The notes under the pieces were generated by a model, which worked only from the letters and a program-made list of their open reading frames with translations, made no database searches and was not told the DNA's origin. From Bradyrhizobium erythrophlei (lineage in GTDB: Bacteria > Pseudomonadota > Alphaproteobacteria > Rhizobiales > Xanthobacteraceae), in assembly GCA_900129675.1 (NCBI GenBank), contig FSRD01000001.1, positions 6,499,501-6,563,500 of the forward strand: a stretch of 64,000 bases of DNA, given 5' to 3'. The translations under genes were made by a program, and so were the position numbers. Below are positions 16,057 through 24,780 of the stretch, piece by piece (position 1 is the first letter of the stretch; each line of letters opens with the position of its first letter).

Positions 16057-16468
16057 GCCGCAGCCCGAGCAGCTGCCTGACGTGCCCGATCCGCCGCCCT
16101 TCATCACCGGCTATGCCGCCGACGAATGGTGGATCACCGCCAAGGAGCTGCACAGGCTCGGCCTGCTGACGAAAGTCGATGTGCCCGCGCTCGCGGCCTA
16201 TTGCCACGCCTTCGGGCAGTGGCGGATGGCTGCCGAGTCGCTGGCGAAGATGCAGGCCAACGATCCGATCATGAACGGCATGATCATCAAGACCAAGTAC
16301 GGCGATGCGGCGATGAACCCGCTGGTCACCATCGTGCGCAAGCACGCGGGCGATGTGGTGCGCTACGCCGCCGAGTTCGGCCTTACGCCTGCGGCGCGCA
16401 GCCGCATCAGCGCCGGCATCCACGGCGACAATTCGCAGGGCAAGTTTGCCGGACTCCTCGCAGGTTAA
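15977..16468 (+). CDS. terS: Terminase small subunit (P27 family)
   Basis: 163 residues from the ATG at 15977 (MKPGKRPLPTHLKLLRGNPGQR), with GAGAGGA upstream. The opening, with its LRGNPG motif, is the P27-family signature; the rest is helical with WWITAKELHRLGLLTKVD and AEFGLTPAARSRI. It recognises phage DNA and loads the large subunit at the packaging site. It starts inside the 3' end of the Mom-like gene and overlaps the large subunit by 23 bp, so all are one operon. Confidence 0.9.
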   Translation: MKPGKRPLPTHLKLLRGNPGQRQLHDEPQPEQLPDVPDPPPFITGYAADEWWITAKELHRLGLLTKVDVPALAAYCHAFGQWRMAAESLAKMQANDPIMNGMIIKTKYGDAAMNPLVTIVRKHAGDVVRYAAEFGLTPAARSRISAGIHGDNSQGKFAGLLAG

Positions 16469-18035
16469 GCGCGATCCCGCTGGCAGGCGTCGCGCCACAG
16501 CCGTCATCAAATTTATCGAACGGCTGACCGTGCCGAGCGGCACGGGGCAAGGAAAGCCGTTCAAGCTGGAGCCTTTCCAGAAGCTGTTCATCCGCTCGAT
16601 CTATGAGCCGCACATCGGCCTGCGCCGCGTGGTGCGCCGCGCTATCCTCTCGATGGCGCGCAAGAACGGCAAGACCGCGCTGATCGCGGCCATCGTGCTC
16701 GCGCATCTGGTCGGCCCCGAGGCCATCGTCCACGGCGAAATCTATTCCGCCGCCAATGATCGCGATCAGGCCGCCATCGTCTACAAGTTCGCGCGCCAGA
16801 TGGTCGAGCTGGAGCCCGAGCTGTCGAGCGAGATCGATCTGGTGCCCTCGACCAAGACCATGATCGCGCGGCGCACCGGCTCGGTCTATCGCGCGGTGAG
16901 CGCCGAGGCTGGCACCAAGCACGGCTATCTGCCGAGCGTCGTGATCTATGACGAGCTGGCCCAGGCGAAGAACCGCGATCTTTATGACGTGCTCGATACC
17001 TCGTTCGGCGCGCGGGACGAGCCGCTCTTCATCGTGATCTCGACGCAGAGCAACGATCCCGAGCACATCATGTCGAAGCTGATCGATGACGGCCTTTCCG
17101 GCGTCGATCCCGCCATCGTCTGCCATCTCTATGCCTCCGACGATGACTGCGAGCTGGCCGACGAGACACAATGGTACAAGTCGAATCCGGCGCTCGGCAA
17201 ATTCAGGGACTATGAGGACCTCGCCACCGCGATCCGCAAGGCGATCAGGATGCCGGCCGAGGAGCCGAAGGTCCGCAACCTGTTTCTGAACCAGCGTGTC
17301 TCGCCCATCGCCTCGCTGATCTCGCGCGCCGAGTGGATGGCCTGCGCGGGCGATGCGCCGCTGCAGCAGGGCGAGGAAGTCTATCTGGCGCTCGACCTTT
17401 CCAGCGTGGCCGATCTCACCGCGCTGGTGGTCGGCACCGTCGCCGATCCCTGCCGCATCGAGCCGCATTTCTGGAAGCCGCGCGATCATCTCACCGAGCA
17501 TGCCAGCCGCGACTTCGGCTCGGGCTCGCATCGCTACAGCGAGTGGGCCGAAGCTGGCCATCTGCACCTGAGTCCCGGCAAGACCATCAACCCGGAAACG
17601 GTCGCGCTCTTCATCGCCGAGATGACGCAGCGCTATCGCGTCAAGGGCATGGCGTATGACCGCTGGCGCATCAACGATATCCTGCGCGAGTTCGACCGCA
17701 TCGGCCTGCAGGCTTACGAGGACAAGGAAGGCGACAAGGGCGGCGACGGGCTGCGGCTGGTGCCTTGGGGCCAAGGCTACAAGGACATGGGGCCAGCCAT
17801 CGACGCGCTGGAGCTGGCGATCATCGACCGCCAGCTGATCCATCCCAACAACCCGGTGATGAACTGGAACATGGCGAACGCCGTAGCGACCATGGACCCG
17901 GCAGGCAATCGCAAGCTGGACAAGGACAAGGCGCGCTTCCGCATCGACGGCGCGGTGGCGGTCGCCATGCTGCTCGGGCTGCGGGCGCGGGATCGCGCCG
18001 TCAAGCCCATCGACATCGAGGCGCTGATCGGATGA
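16446..18035 (+). CDS. terL: Terminase large subunit
   Basis: 529 residues if started at TTG 16446, the only reasonable start near the end of terS (AGGGC upstream); no ATG exists in frame after it until well inside the domain. The ATPase Walker A is SMARKNGKT, Walker B VVIYDELAQ, followed by the coupling segment FIVISTQSND. The nuclease part holds LALDLSSVADLTALVVG and the late Asp in ARFRIDGAVAVAM. It cuts and pumps DNA into the prohead. The length is normal for the family (YmfN-like), and every key residue looks intact. Confidence 0.93.
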   Translation: MPDSSQVKRDPAGRRRATAVIKFIERLTVPSGTGQGKPFKLEPFQKLFIRSIYEPHIGLRRVVRRAILSMARKNGKTALIAAIVLAHLVGPEAIVHGEIYSAANDRDQAAIVYKFARQMVELEPELSSEIDLVPSTKTMIARRTGSVYRAVSAEAGTKHGYLPSVVIYDELAQAKNRDLYDVLDTSFGARDEPLFIVISTQSNDPEHIMSKLIDDGLSGVDPAIVCHLYASDDDCELADETQWYKSNPALGKFRDYEDLATAIRKAIRMPAEEPKVRNLFLNQRVSPIASLISRAEWMACAGDAPLQQGEEVYLALDLSSVADLTALVVGTVADPCRIEPHFWKPRDHLTEHASRDFGSGSHRYSEWAEAGHLHLSPGKTINPETVALFIAEMTQRYRVKGMAYDRWRINDILREFDRIGLQAYEDKEGDKGGDGLRLVPWGQGYKDMGPAIDALELAIIDRQLIHPNNPVMNWNMANAVATMDPAGNRKLDKDKARFRIDGAVAVAMLLGLRARDRAVKPIDIEALIG

Positions 18036-18124
18036 GTTTCAACGGCCACGACATTCCTTGGTGGATCGTTTTCGCCGTTGCGGTCGGCCTGATCACCATC
18101 CTGATCGTCGCCTATCATGCGTGA
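18032..18124 (+). CDS. Very small membrane protein
   Basis: 30 residues: MSFNGHDIPW followed by one membrane segment (about 11-28, WIVFAVAVGLITILIV). It overlaps the terL stop (ATGA) and the next gene start (8 bp), as the real genes here do, and this supports it despite its size. The function is unknown. Confidence 0.5.
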   Translation: MSFNGHDIPWWIVFAVAVGLITILIVAYHA

Positions 18125-18425
18125 GGCATGGCAGCACTTCTATGGCACGGCGTTCTGGCAGCGCCGCCGCATGCTGCAGCTGCGCATGCATCCGCTCTGC
18201 AAATTCTGCGCCGCTGACGGGATCGTCACGCCTGCTACGCATGTCGATCACGTCAAGCCGCACAAGGGCAATTGGAATCTGTTCGTCCTGGGCGAGCTGC
18301 AGAGCCTGTGCGCCAGCTGCCACAACTCGCGCAAGCAGCACGAGGAAAGGATCGGCTTCGACATCGCGGTCGATGCCGACGGCTGGCCGACTGATCCGCA
18401 CCACCCCGCCAACCGGCATCGCTGA
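18117..18425 (+). CDS. HNH endonuclease beside terminase
   Basis: 102 residues. The HNH fold is visible: two Cys in CKFCAADG, the DH of HVDHVKPH, the Asn-containing stretch NWNLFVLGELQSLCASCHNSRK with the second Cys pair. HNH proteins encoded next to HK97-type terminases help specific cleavage during packaging, which is the likely role. It overlaps the 30-residue membrane protein and is followed by a good ribosome site for the next gene. Confidence 0.85.
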   Translation: MREAWQHFYGTAFWQRRRMLQLRMHPLCKFCAADGIVTPATHVDHVKPHKGNWNLFVLGELQSLCASCHNSRKQHEERIGFDIAVDADGWPTDPHHPANRHR

Positions 18426-18441
18426 AAAGGAGACACGCATC

Positions 18442-18825
18442 ATGGCACTCACCATCGTGGACGGACCAACGATCAAGCTGGGCGAGTCGCTTTCGGATGG
18501 CATCGATTGCTCGGCGGGCACCATCGTCCGCATCACCGTGCCGCAGGAATATACGCCTGCGAATCTGACGTTTCAGGTCTCCAGCAATGGCGATCTGTAC
18601 AACGATCTTTTCAACAGCGACGGCAGCGAAGTCACCTGCGTGGCGAAGCCGAACACCGGGATCATCATCGGCGAGCACTGGGCGCGCTCCATCGCCTTCA
18701 TCAAACTCCGGTCAGGCACGCGCGATCATCCGGTGAAGCAGAGCAAGGACGATTGCAAATTCGCCATTGCCGTCGAGACCGGCGATGCGCCAGCAGCGGC
18801 TTCATCGAGCAAACGCAAAGAGTGA
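18442..18825 (+). CDS. Phage virion-region hypothetical protein
   Basis: 127 residues from ATG 18442 (MALTIVDGPTIKLG), with AAAAGGAGA upstream. It is beta-rich (IVRITVPQEYTPANLTFQVS) and looks like a compact jelly-roll or Ig-like domain. A place between HNH and capsid genes suggests a head decoration or auxiliary protein, but I recognise no family. Confidence 0.6.
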   Translation: MALTIVDGPTIKLGESLSDGIDCSAGTIVRITVPQEYTPANLTFQVSSNGDLYNDLFNSDGSEVTCVAKPNTGIIIGEHWARSIAFIKLRSGTRDHPVKQSKDDCKFAIAVETGDAPAAASSSKRKE

Positions 18826-19231
18826 TGGCTTGCCGATTCTGCGATGGCGTTGCGCGCATGGTGAAGCGCCAGCTGTCTCGCTGGCGTGCGCTTCCACCGT
18901 CGAGATCGCGCCGCACGACGACAGCGTCGATAGCAACCTCGTCATCATCGAGGGCCTCGGGACCATCGAGTGGTTCGGTGAAGGGCCGCCCGTCATCAAG
19001 CGAGTTCTATTCCAAGCCGGGATCACGCTGAAGCACAATCCGCCGCAGCTCTCGCTGCTGAGCTGCCGGGACCGCTACATCACCACGCCAGCCATCGGGC
19101 TGTACGCCAGCGGCGGCGACGGCTGCTGGAGCGAAGTGCATTTCACCGAGACCGGCGTGCGCGAGCTGTCGCGCCGCATCGACATGATCCTGGAGCGGCT
19201 CGAAGAGATCGAGCGCCGCCTCGAACCCTGA
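18767..19231 (+). CDS. Hypothetical phage protein, start uncertain
   Basis: The open frame gives 154 residues, but the first 40 look non-coding. The confident part runs from VEIAPHDDSVDSNLVIIEG to a C-terminal coiled coil (RRIDMILERLEEIERRLEP). An ATG at 18825, overlapping the preceding stop as TGATG, starts MACRFCDGVARMVKRQ in another frame; one base missing near 18880 would join it to the confident part. So this is either a late-starting gene or a frameshifted one. No family is recognised. Confidence 0.5.
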   Translation: MPSRPAMRQQRLHRANAKSDGLPILRWRCAHGEAPAVSLACASTVEIAPHDDSVDSNLVIIEGLGTIEWFGEGPPVIKRVLFQAGITLKHNPPQLSLLSCRDRYITTPAIGLYASGGDGCWSEVHFTETGVRELSRRIDMILERLEEIERRLEP

Positions 19232-19283
19232 TCACCAAACCATCAACGCCGACGATCACCTGCAGCCTGCGGGAGGAGCAGCC

Positions 19284-20327
19284 ATGAATGCGGACGTAAA
19301 ACTGCCGGTGCGGCTCGATACCGATGCCCTTGATGCAAGCGACCGGCGTGCCACGCTGCGCGCCGTCACCGCGCTGGCGGTCGCCGCCGTGCGCGCCGCC
19401 GATCCGTTCGTGATGCTGAAAGCCGCGTGGCCGGATGATCGGCAGGCCGCCAACATGCTGCGGGCGGTATCCACCCCGGCCACCACCTCGACCTATCCGG
19501 TCGCGAACGTCATCGGTCTGTTCCGCTCGATTGCGCCGAAGTCGGCGGCGCTGGAGCTGTTCGGCTATGGCCGCAGCATCGATCTGTCCGGGCTGAACAC
19601 CGTCAGCATTCCGCATATCGGGGCGCTGCCTGTCGCGCCGTTCGTCGCCGAAGGTGCGCCTGGGCCAGTGCTGCAATCGCCGACCAGCGCGCTCGTGATC
19701 GGACCCACGCGCAAGATTCTGGTGATGGCGGGCGTTACCCGCGAGCTGGATCAGGCGACACCGCAAGGGGCCGTCAACATCGTCGCCACCATCCTCGGCG
19801 ATGCCGCCGCCAAGTCGCTCGATGCCGCCGCGTTCGGCTCTGCCGCCGCCAGCGCGGTCGCGCCAGCTGGCCTGCTGCATGCGGTCACGCCGCTGGCCGC
19901 ATCGACCGCGACCACAGCGCTTAGCGCGATGTTCGAGGATGTCGGCAATCTCGCCGAAGCCATCGGCGACAATGACATCGATGTCAACGAGCTGGTGTTC
20001 ATCGGCGGCCCCAAGCAGGCGGTCGCGATGAAACTCTACGTCGGCAACAGGTTCGACTATCCGATCCTGAGCAGCGTGGCGCTAAAGGGCAGCCTCGCTG
20101 CCTTCGCCGCTCCAGCCATCGCATCGGCCTATGCCGACCTGCCGCAGGTCGAGACCAGCCTTGAGTCGATGCTGCAGTTCAACGATGCGCCCGCCACCGA
20201 TCCGATGACCGCTGGCCCGACGCTGTCAGCGTTCCAGCAGGAACTCATCAACATCAAGGTGCGCGGTCGCGCCGCGTGGGGCGTGCATCCGGGCGGCGCG
20301 CAAGTCGTCAACGCCGTCAGCTGGTGA
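19284..20327 (+). CDS. HK97-fold capsid-type protein (first of two)
   Basis: 347 residues; ribosome site GGAGGAG. It shares an ordered set of segments with the capsid domain of the next gene: VAPFVAEGAPGPV, IGPTRKILVMAGVTRELD, a late AAAFGSAA...VAPAGLLHAVTPL and the ending GAQVVNAVSW. These match GSFVGEGQPIPV, LTPKKMAVITVWTREID, DTNPATVVRPAGLFNGITPI and PITALINGVTW. It has no prohead protease of its own and a short N-arm. It could be a minor capsid protein or a second shell subunit. Confidence 0.7.
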   Translation: MNADVKLPVRLDTDALDASDRRATLRAVTALAVAAVRAADPFVMLKAAWPDDRQAANMLRAVSTPATTSTYPVANVIGLFRSIAPKSAALELFGYGRSIDLSGLNTVSIPHIGALPVAPFVAEGAPGPVLQSPTSALVIGPTRKILVMAGVTRELDQATPQGAVNIVATILGDAAAKSLDAAAFGSAAASAVAPAGLLHAVTPLAASTATTALSAMFEDVGNLAEAIGDNDIDVNELVFIGGPKQAVAMKLYVGNRFDYPILSSVALKGSLAAFAAPAIASAYADLPQVETSLESMLQFNDAPATDPMTAGPTLSAFQQELINIKVRGRAAWGVHPGGAQVVNAVSW

Positions 20328-20343
20328 AAAGGAGGAGCCCGTC

Positions 20344-22536
20344 ATGCTGAAAAAATTATTGAAGCAGGACACCAGCGATCTCGACGTTCCCGATCCCGAT
20401 GACGACGAGAGCGAAAACGACTTCATGGATCGCTGCGTCGATCAGCTGATGAGCGACAACGATGATCTCGAAGAGGACGACGCGCTCGATGCCTGCCAGA
20501 TGGCCTGGGATGATCGCAGCGCCGAGGCCGCACGCTGCAGGGAGACCAGCGGCACCACGTTCAAGACCCACGCCGCCGAAGTCCACGGCATGGAGTTCGT
20601 GCTGTCAGACGAGAGCGTGGATCGCATGGGCGACATCATCTCGGCTTCCGGCTGGGACCTCGCCAACTTCAACAAGAATCCGATAGCGCTGTTCGGGCAT
20701 CAAACCAGCTTCCCGATTGGCAAGTGGGCCGATCTGCGCGTCGATGGCGCTGCCCTCAAGGGCAAGCTGATCATGGCCCCGGAAGGCACATCAGCGCGGA
20801 TCGATGAAATCCGCCGGCTGATCGACGCAGACATCTTGCGCGCCGTCTCGGTCGGCTTCCGCGTGCTGGAGCGAAAAGCGCGAAAGAACGATCAGGGCGA
20901 TTACGTCGGCGAGCATTTCCTGCGTCAGGAACTGCTTGAGACATCGCTGGTCAGCGTTCCCGCCAACGCGAACGCGCTGGCCGTCGCCAAGTCACTACGC
21001 ATTTCCGCCGACACCCTCGATCTGGTCTTTGCCGAGCCCGGCGATGAACAGACCAGATCGCGCACGTCGCGGCTTCACCGGCGAGCCCGCCAGACATCCT
21101 CAAATGGAAAGCCAACCATCATGTCGCTATCACAGCGCATTGTTGACCAGCAGGCGCACGTCGTGGCGCTGCGGGACAAGCTGGCCGAGCATCTGAAAAA
21201 CGTCGATGACACCAACGTCAGCGATGCCCAGCTTGCCATCACCACCGAACTGAACGAACAGATTAAGCGCGGCGATGCTTCGCTTGCCGCGCTGCAGGAC
21301 GCCGAGAAGCAACTGGCGATGCGGGCCGGCGGCGAAGGCGAAGGCGGCGAGCGCGGCGAGCGGCAGGTCAGCACGCAAGTGCTGGTCCAGCGCCGCGAGG
21401 GCGACGGCGAAACGAACATACGGCATCTGTTCGGCCTGCCGATGCCCAAGAAAGTGCAGCCGCACGAGCACGTCATTCGCGGCGCGATCTGCCTCGCGTT
21501 CGCGCACCGCTATCGCAAGACGGTGCAGGAAGCGCGCTCGATGATCTATCCGAAGGACGAGGCGACCAAGGCTTATATCGACTATGTCGAGAAGACCGCG
21601 AGCGCCCCGGCCATGACCACCGTCACCGGCTGGGCGCAGGAGCTGGCGCAGACCATCTATGCCGACTTCATGGCGCTGCTGATGCCGAAGTCGGTTTATC
21701 CGAGGCTGGCATCGTACGGCCTCGGCCTCTCGTTTGGCCGCGCCGGTCGCATCGTCATCCCGACCCGCAATCGCACGCCGACCATCGCTGGCTCGTTCGT
21801 CGGCGAAGGCCAGCCGATCCCGGTTCGGCAGGGTCAGTTCACGTCGCAGACCCTGACGCCGAAGAAGATGGCGGTGATCACGGTCTGGACCCGCGAGATC
21901 GATGAGCATTCGATCCCCGCGCTCGAAGGCCTGCTGCGCCAGGCGGTGCAAGAGGACACGGCGGTCTCGCTGGACTCCGTGCTGCTCGATACCAACCCGG
22001 CGACCGTGGTACGGCCCGCTGGCTTGTTCAACGGCATCACGCCGATCACCCCGACTGCAGGCGGCGGCTTCAATGCGCTGGTCGGCGATATGAAGGCGAT
22101 CACCGCCAACGTACTGGCGCTGACGCAGGGCCACATTCGGACTCCGGTCTGGCTGATGAACCCAACGCAGGTGAACAGCATCAAGCTGACGCCGAATGCG
22201 CTTGGCGAGTTTCCGTTCCGTGCGGAAATTTCCGCCGGTAATTTGCTCGACTATCCGCTGATCGACAGTGGCACGGTGCCCCTTGGTACTGTCGGCATGG
22301 TCGATGCTGCCGACTTCGTGTCAGCAGGGGCCGAGGCTCCGAGGTTTGAAATCTCGGATCAGGCCACGCTGCACATGGAAGATACCACGCCGCTGCCCAT
22401 CGTTGACGGCGGCGTGCCTGCGGCCCCGGTGCGGTCGCTGTGGCAGACCGACTCGCTCGGCCTGCGGCTGATCCTGCCGATGAACTGGATGATGCGGCGT
22501 CCGATCACGGCGCTGATCAACGGAGTGACGTGGTGA
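20344..22536 (+). CDS. Prohead protease fused to major capsid protein (HK97 type)
   Basis: 730 residues. After an acidic N-terminus (1-60), residues about 75-220 are an S78-type prohead protease: HGMEFVLSDESVDRMGD, the His of FGHQTSFPIGKW, the Ser of RAVSVGFRVL, and ETSLVSVPANANA. A coiled-coil delta/scaffold region (about 262-330) follows, then the capsid domain (about 340-730) with FVGEGQPIPV and the terminal ALINGVTW. Protease and capsid are usually separate genes; here one chain is cut from itself. An internal ATG at 21121 (MSLSQRIVDQQ) could give free capsid precursor. It is preceded by GGAGG. Confidence 0.88.
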   Translation: MLKKLLKQDTSDLDVPDPDDDESENDFMDRCVDQLMSDNDDLEEDDALDACQMAWDDRSAEAARCRETSGTTFKTHAAEVHGMEFVLSDESVDRMGDIISASGWDLANFNKNPIALFGHQTSFPIGKWADLRVDGAALKGKLIMAPEGTSARIDEIRRLIDADILRAVSVGFRVLERKARKNDQGDYVGEHFLRQELLETSLVSVPANANALAVAKSLRISADTLDLVFAEPGDEQTRSRTSRLHRRARQTSSNGKPTIMSLSQRIVDQQAHVVALRDKLAEHLKNVDDTNVSDAQLAITTELNEQIKRGDASLAALQDAEKQLAMRAGGEGEGGERGERQVSTQVLVQRREGDGETNIRHLFGLPMPKKVQPHEHVIRGAICLAFAHRYRKTVQEARSMIYPKDEATKAYIDYVEKTASAPAMTTVTGWAQELAQTIYADFMALLMPKSVYPRLASYGLGLSFGRAGRIVIPTRNRTPTIAGSFVGEGQPIPVRQGQFTSQTLTPKKMAVITVWTREIDEHSIPALEGLLRQAVQEDTAVSLDSVLLDTNPATVVRPAGLFNGITPITPTAGGGFNALVGDMKAITANVLALTQGHIRTPVWLMNPTQVNSIKLTPNALGEFPFRAEISAGNLLDYPLIDSGTVPLGTVGMVDAADFVSAGAEAPRFEISDQATLHMEDTTPLPIVDGGVPAAPVRSLWQTDSLGLRLILPMNWMMRRPITALINGVTW

Positions 22537-23045
22537 TGGCTGACGCCAGAGACAGCGCCAGCCCGCAAGCGGTGGTCTATCAGCCGACGCCGACGCAGCA
22601 TGAGAACGATCTGACGGCAACGACCGGGTTGCCGCCCGTCAAGCAATACGACGGTAGTCCGATTGATCCTCAATCGCCGAATCCAGCGGTGCCGCATCCG
22701 CCTGGGTCGCCGATCATCACATCGCTTGTGCCGACGACGGGCGCGCTGCCGAGCGCGCCCATCGCCCTGACAGTTGACGGCAGCGGATTCACCGCTGCCG
22801 CCAAGGTGATCTTCAACCAGAACGCCGTGGCGACAACCTTCGTGTCGTCCAGCCAGCTGACCTGCTCGGTCACGGCGGCGGCAGCTGGCAGCTATCCGGT
22901 CGAAGTCCACGACTCGGGCGGCTACAGCAACGTGCTGCAGTTCACCTTCACCGCAACAGCCGAAGACCAACCGCAAGCCAGTCGAGGCAGCACCAGAGGA
23001 GTGAAACGCGATGACCGACAAGACCCCAGCACCGAACACGGCTGA
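22536..23045 (+). CDS. IPT/TIG (Ig-like) domain protein, probable head decoration
   Basis: 169 residues from the ATG that overlaps the capsid stop (TGATG). Residues 1-55 are extended and Pro-rich, with YQPTPTQHEND and a DGSP motif. Residues about 57-145 form one IPT/TIG domain: PIITSLVPTTGALPS, LTVDGSGFTAAAKVIFN, SQLTCSVTAAAAG, YPVEVHDSGGYSN. Such domains, like Hoc of T4, often decorate heads and bind surfaces. Directly following the capsid gene fits. The short N-terminal motif is repeated in the next protein. Confidence 0.75.
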   Translation: MADARDSASPQAVVYQPTPTQHENDLTATTGLPPVKQYDGSPIDPQSPNPAVPHPPGSPIITSLVPTTGALPSAPIALTVDGSGFTAAAKVIFNQNAVATTFVSSSQLTCSVTAAAAGSYPVEVHDSGGYSNVLQFTFTATAEDQPQASRGSTRGVKRDDRQDPSTEHG

Positions 23046-23313
23046 AGCCCAGCTTGCGAAAAGCAACGAGCAAAAGGCGCATGTGCTCGCGCAGCAGATC
23101 GAGCGCGAGAAATGGATGCCGACGCCGACGCAGCATGAGAACGACGCGCAGGCGATGGGCATGCCAGTCGAGAAAAAGCCGGACGGCAGTCCGGTCGAGG
23201 AGACGCCAGAGCAGCAGCGAACGAAACAGCTGGAAGCCAAAAAGCCGGAAGGCGACACGCGGCACATGGAAGCTGGCCGGGGCGCTGGTTATCAGACGCG
23301 CTCTGCCGGATAG
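23011..23313 (+). CDS. Small hydrophilic phage protein sharing a motif with the TIG protein
   Basis: 100 residues, very charged and probably disordered or coiled coil (LAKSNEQKAHVLAQQIEREK). It contains PTPTQHEND and, 15 residues later, DGSP, the same order as in the TIG protein before it, which it overlaps by 35 bp. The shared segment may be a docking peptide for the capsid. No family is recognised. Confidence 0.55.
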   Translation: MTDKTPAPNTAEAQLAKSNEQKAHVLAQQIEREKWMPTPTQHENDAQAMGMPVEKKPDGSPVEETPEQQRTKQLEAKKPEGDTRHMEAGRGAGYQTRSAG

Positions 23314-23325
23314 CATTGCACGCGA

Positions 23326-24780
23326 ATGACCCCGCGCGGCTTGCTGGCTGCTGCCGTTCGCCCCTTGGCCGCGCTGGTCCGCGCGGTCGAGGGTGCGTAT
23401 CGGCACGGTCCCTACTACCTGCCGGTCTCGGGCGGCTGGTTGTCGGCTGATGTCGGCAAGTATCTCAATTTCTGGCAGATGGGTTATCGGCCCGAAGGGT
23501 CCGACGCCAGCTCGGCGATTGTCGAGGCCTGCGTCTCGGCCTATGCGCAGACGGTGGCGATGTGCCCAGGCGATCAATGGCGCAAAAACGTCAGGGGCGG
23601 TCGCACGCGGGTGACGAACACGGCGCTGTCGCGGCTGCTGCACACGCCGAACAGCTATCAGTCGAGTTCTGACTTCATGCTGATGCTGGTGCGCTGGCTG
23701 TATCTCGAAGGCAACGCCTATGCGCTGGCGATCCGCAACAACCGTTTTGAAGTCGCCGAGCTGCACCTGTTCAATTCGCGGATGTCGCGCCCGCAGGTGA
23801 TCTATGACGGCAACACCGAGGACGCCAAGGCCAATATTTTCTATCGGCTCGCGGGCAACCAAGCGCTGAACCCGGTGATGGGCCAGCAGATCATCGCGCC
23901 GCAGCGCGACGTGCTGCACATTCGCATGAACCCGAATCCGGCGCGGCATCCCTATCCGCTGTTCGGCGAGCCGCCATTGCTGGCGGCCATCAATGATCTC
24001 GCGGTCTATCAGACGATCATGCAGCAGCAGCTGCAGTTCTATGGCAATCAGGCGCGGCCCTCGGCGGTGTTGTCAACCGATCTGGTGCTCGACAAGGATC
24101 AGGTGCAGGCACTGCGGGATCGCTGGGACGAGCAGAGCGCAAACCTCGGCATCGGCAAGACGCCGATCCTCACGGCGGGCCTCAAGGTGAACCCGTGGGG
24201 CGTTCCTGCAAAGGATGCCCAGCTCGCCGAAATGCTGAAGATGTCGTCCGAGCACATCGCGCTCGCGTATCGGATTCCGATGCAGGTGCTCGGCCTGGGC
24301 GAAGGCTCTTTCCGCTCCACCGAGCTGCTGATGCAGAGCTGGATCGCGACCGGCCTCGGCTTTTGCCTGAACCACATCGAGGAATCCTACGGCTGCTTTT
24401 TCGGACTGAAAGGCCAGCCCGACGAATATGTCGAGTTCGACACTGCGGCGCTGCTGCGCTCGGCGCAGAAGGACCGCATCGACGCACTGGCGCGCGGCGT
24501 TCAGGGCGGCATCTATGCGCCTAATGAGGCTCGGCAAAGCGAGGGCCTCGACCGGGTTCGTTACGGTGACGAGCCGCGCGTGCAGCAGCAAGTGGTGCCA
24601 TTGAGCGCGGCGGCCAAGATTCCCGCAGCGCCCGCGCCTGCCGCGCCGCCATCGGCACCGCCAGCTGCTGAACCGAAACCACCGCCTGCAGCAAAGGGCG
24701 ACCGCGATGCAATCCAACGGGAACGACGAAACCTGCTTGCAACCGCCAACAGGATCGGACGAGGCCGACGCGCTTCTTGA
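23326..24780 (+). CDS. Portal protein (HK97 type)
   Basis: 484 residues. Portal features in order: [38 protein letters not shown], a long helix with [19 protein letters not shown], and [23 protein letters not shown] leading to [11 protein letters not shown]. It forms the dodecameric ring at one vertex, through which terminase pumps DNA. The C-terminal 70 residues are Ala/Pro-rich and overlap the collagen-like gene by 74 bp. It is separated from the capsid gene by two small genes, a variation on the common portal-protease-capsid order. Confidence 0.92.
   Translation: MTPRGLLAAAVRPLAALVRAVEGAYRHGPYYLPVSGGWLSADVGKYLNFWQMGYRPEGSDASSAIVEACVSAYAQTVAMCPGDQWRKNVRGGRTRVTNTALSRLLHTPNSYQSSSDFMLMLVRWLYLEGNAYALAIRNNRFEVAELHLFNSRMSRPQVIYDGNTEDAKANIFYRLAGNQALNPVMGQQIIAPQRDVLHIRMNPNPARHPYPLFGEPPLLAAINDLAVYQTIMQQQLQFYGNQARPSAVLSTDLVLDKDQVQALRDRWDEQSANLGIGKTPILTAGLKVNPWGVPAKDAQLAEMLKMSSEHIALAYRIPMQVLGLGEGSFRSTELLMQSWIATGLGFCLNHIEESYGCFFGLKGQPDEYVEFDTAALLRSAQKDRIDALARGVQGGIYAPNEARQSEGLDRVRYGDEPRVQQQVVPLSAAAKIPAAPAPAAPPSAPPAAEPKPPPAAKGDRDAIQRERRNLLATANRIGRGRRAS

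Noticed and set aside
16407-17843. 478-codon reverse-strand open frame
   Set aside because: It mirrors the terminase large subunit in GC-rich DNA, has no family pattern, and terL has intact catalytic motifs.
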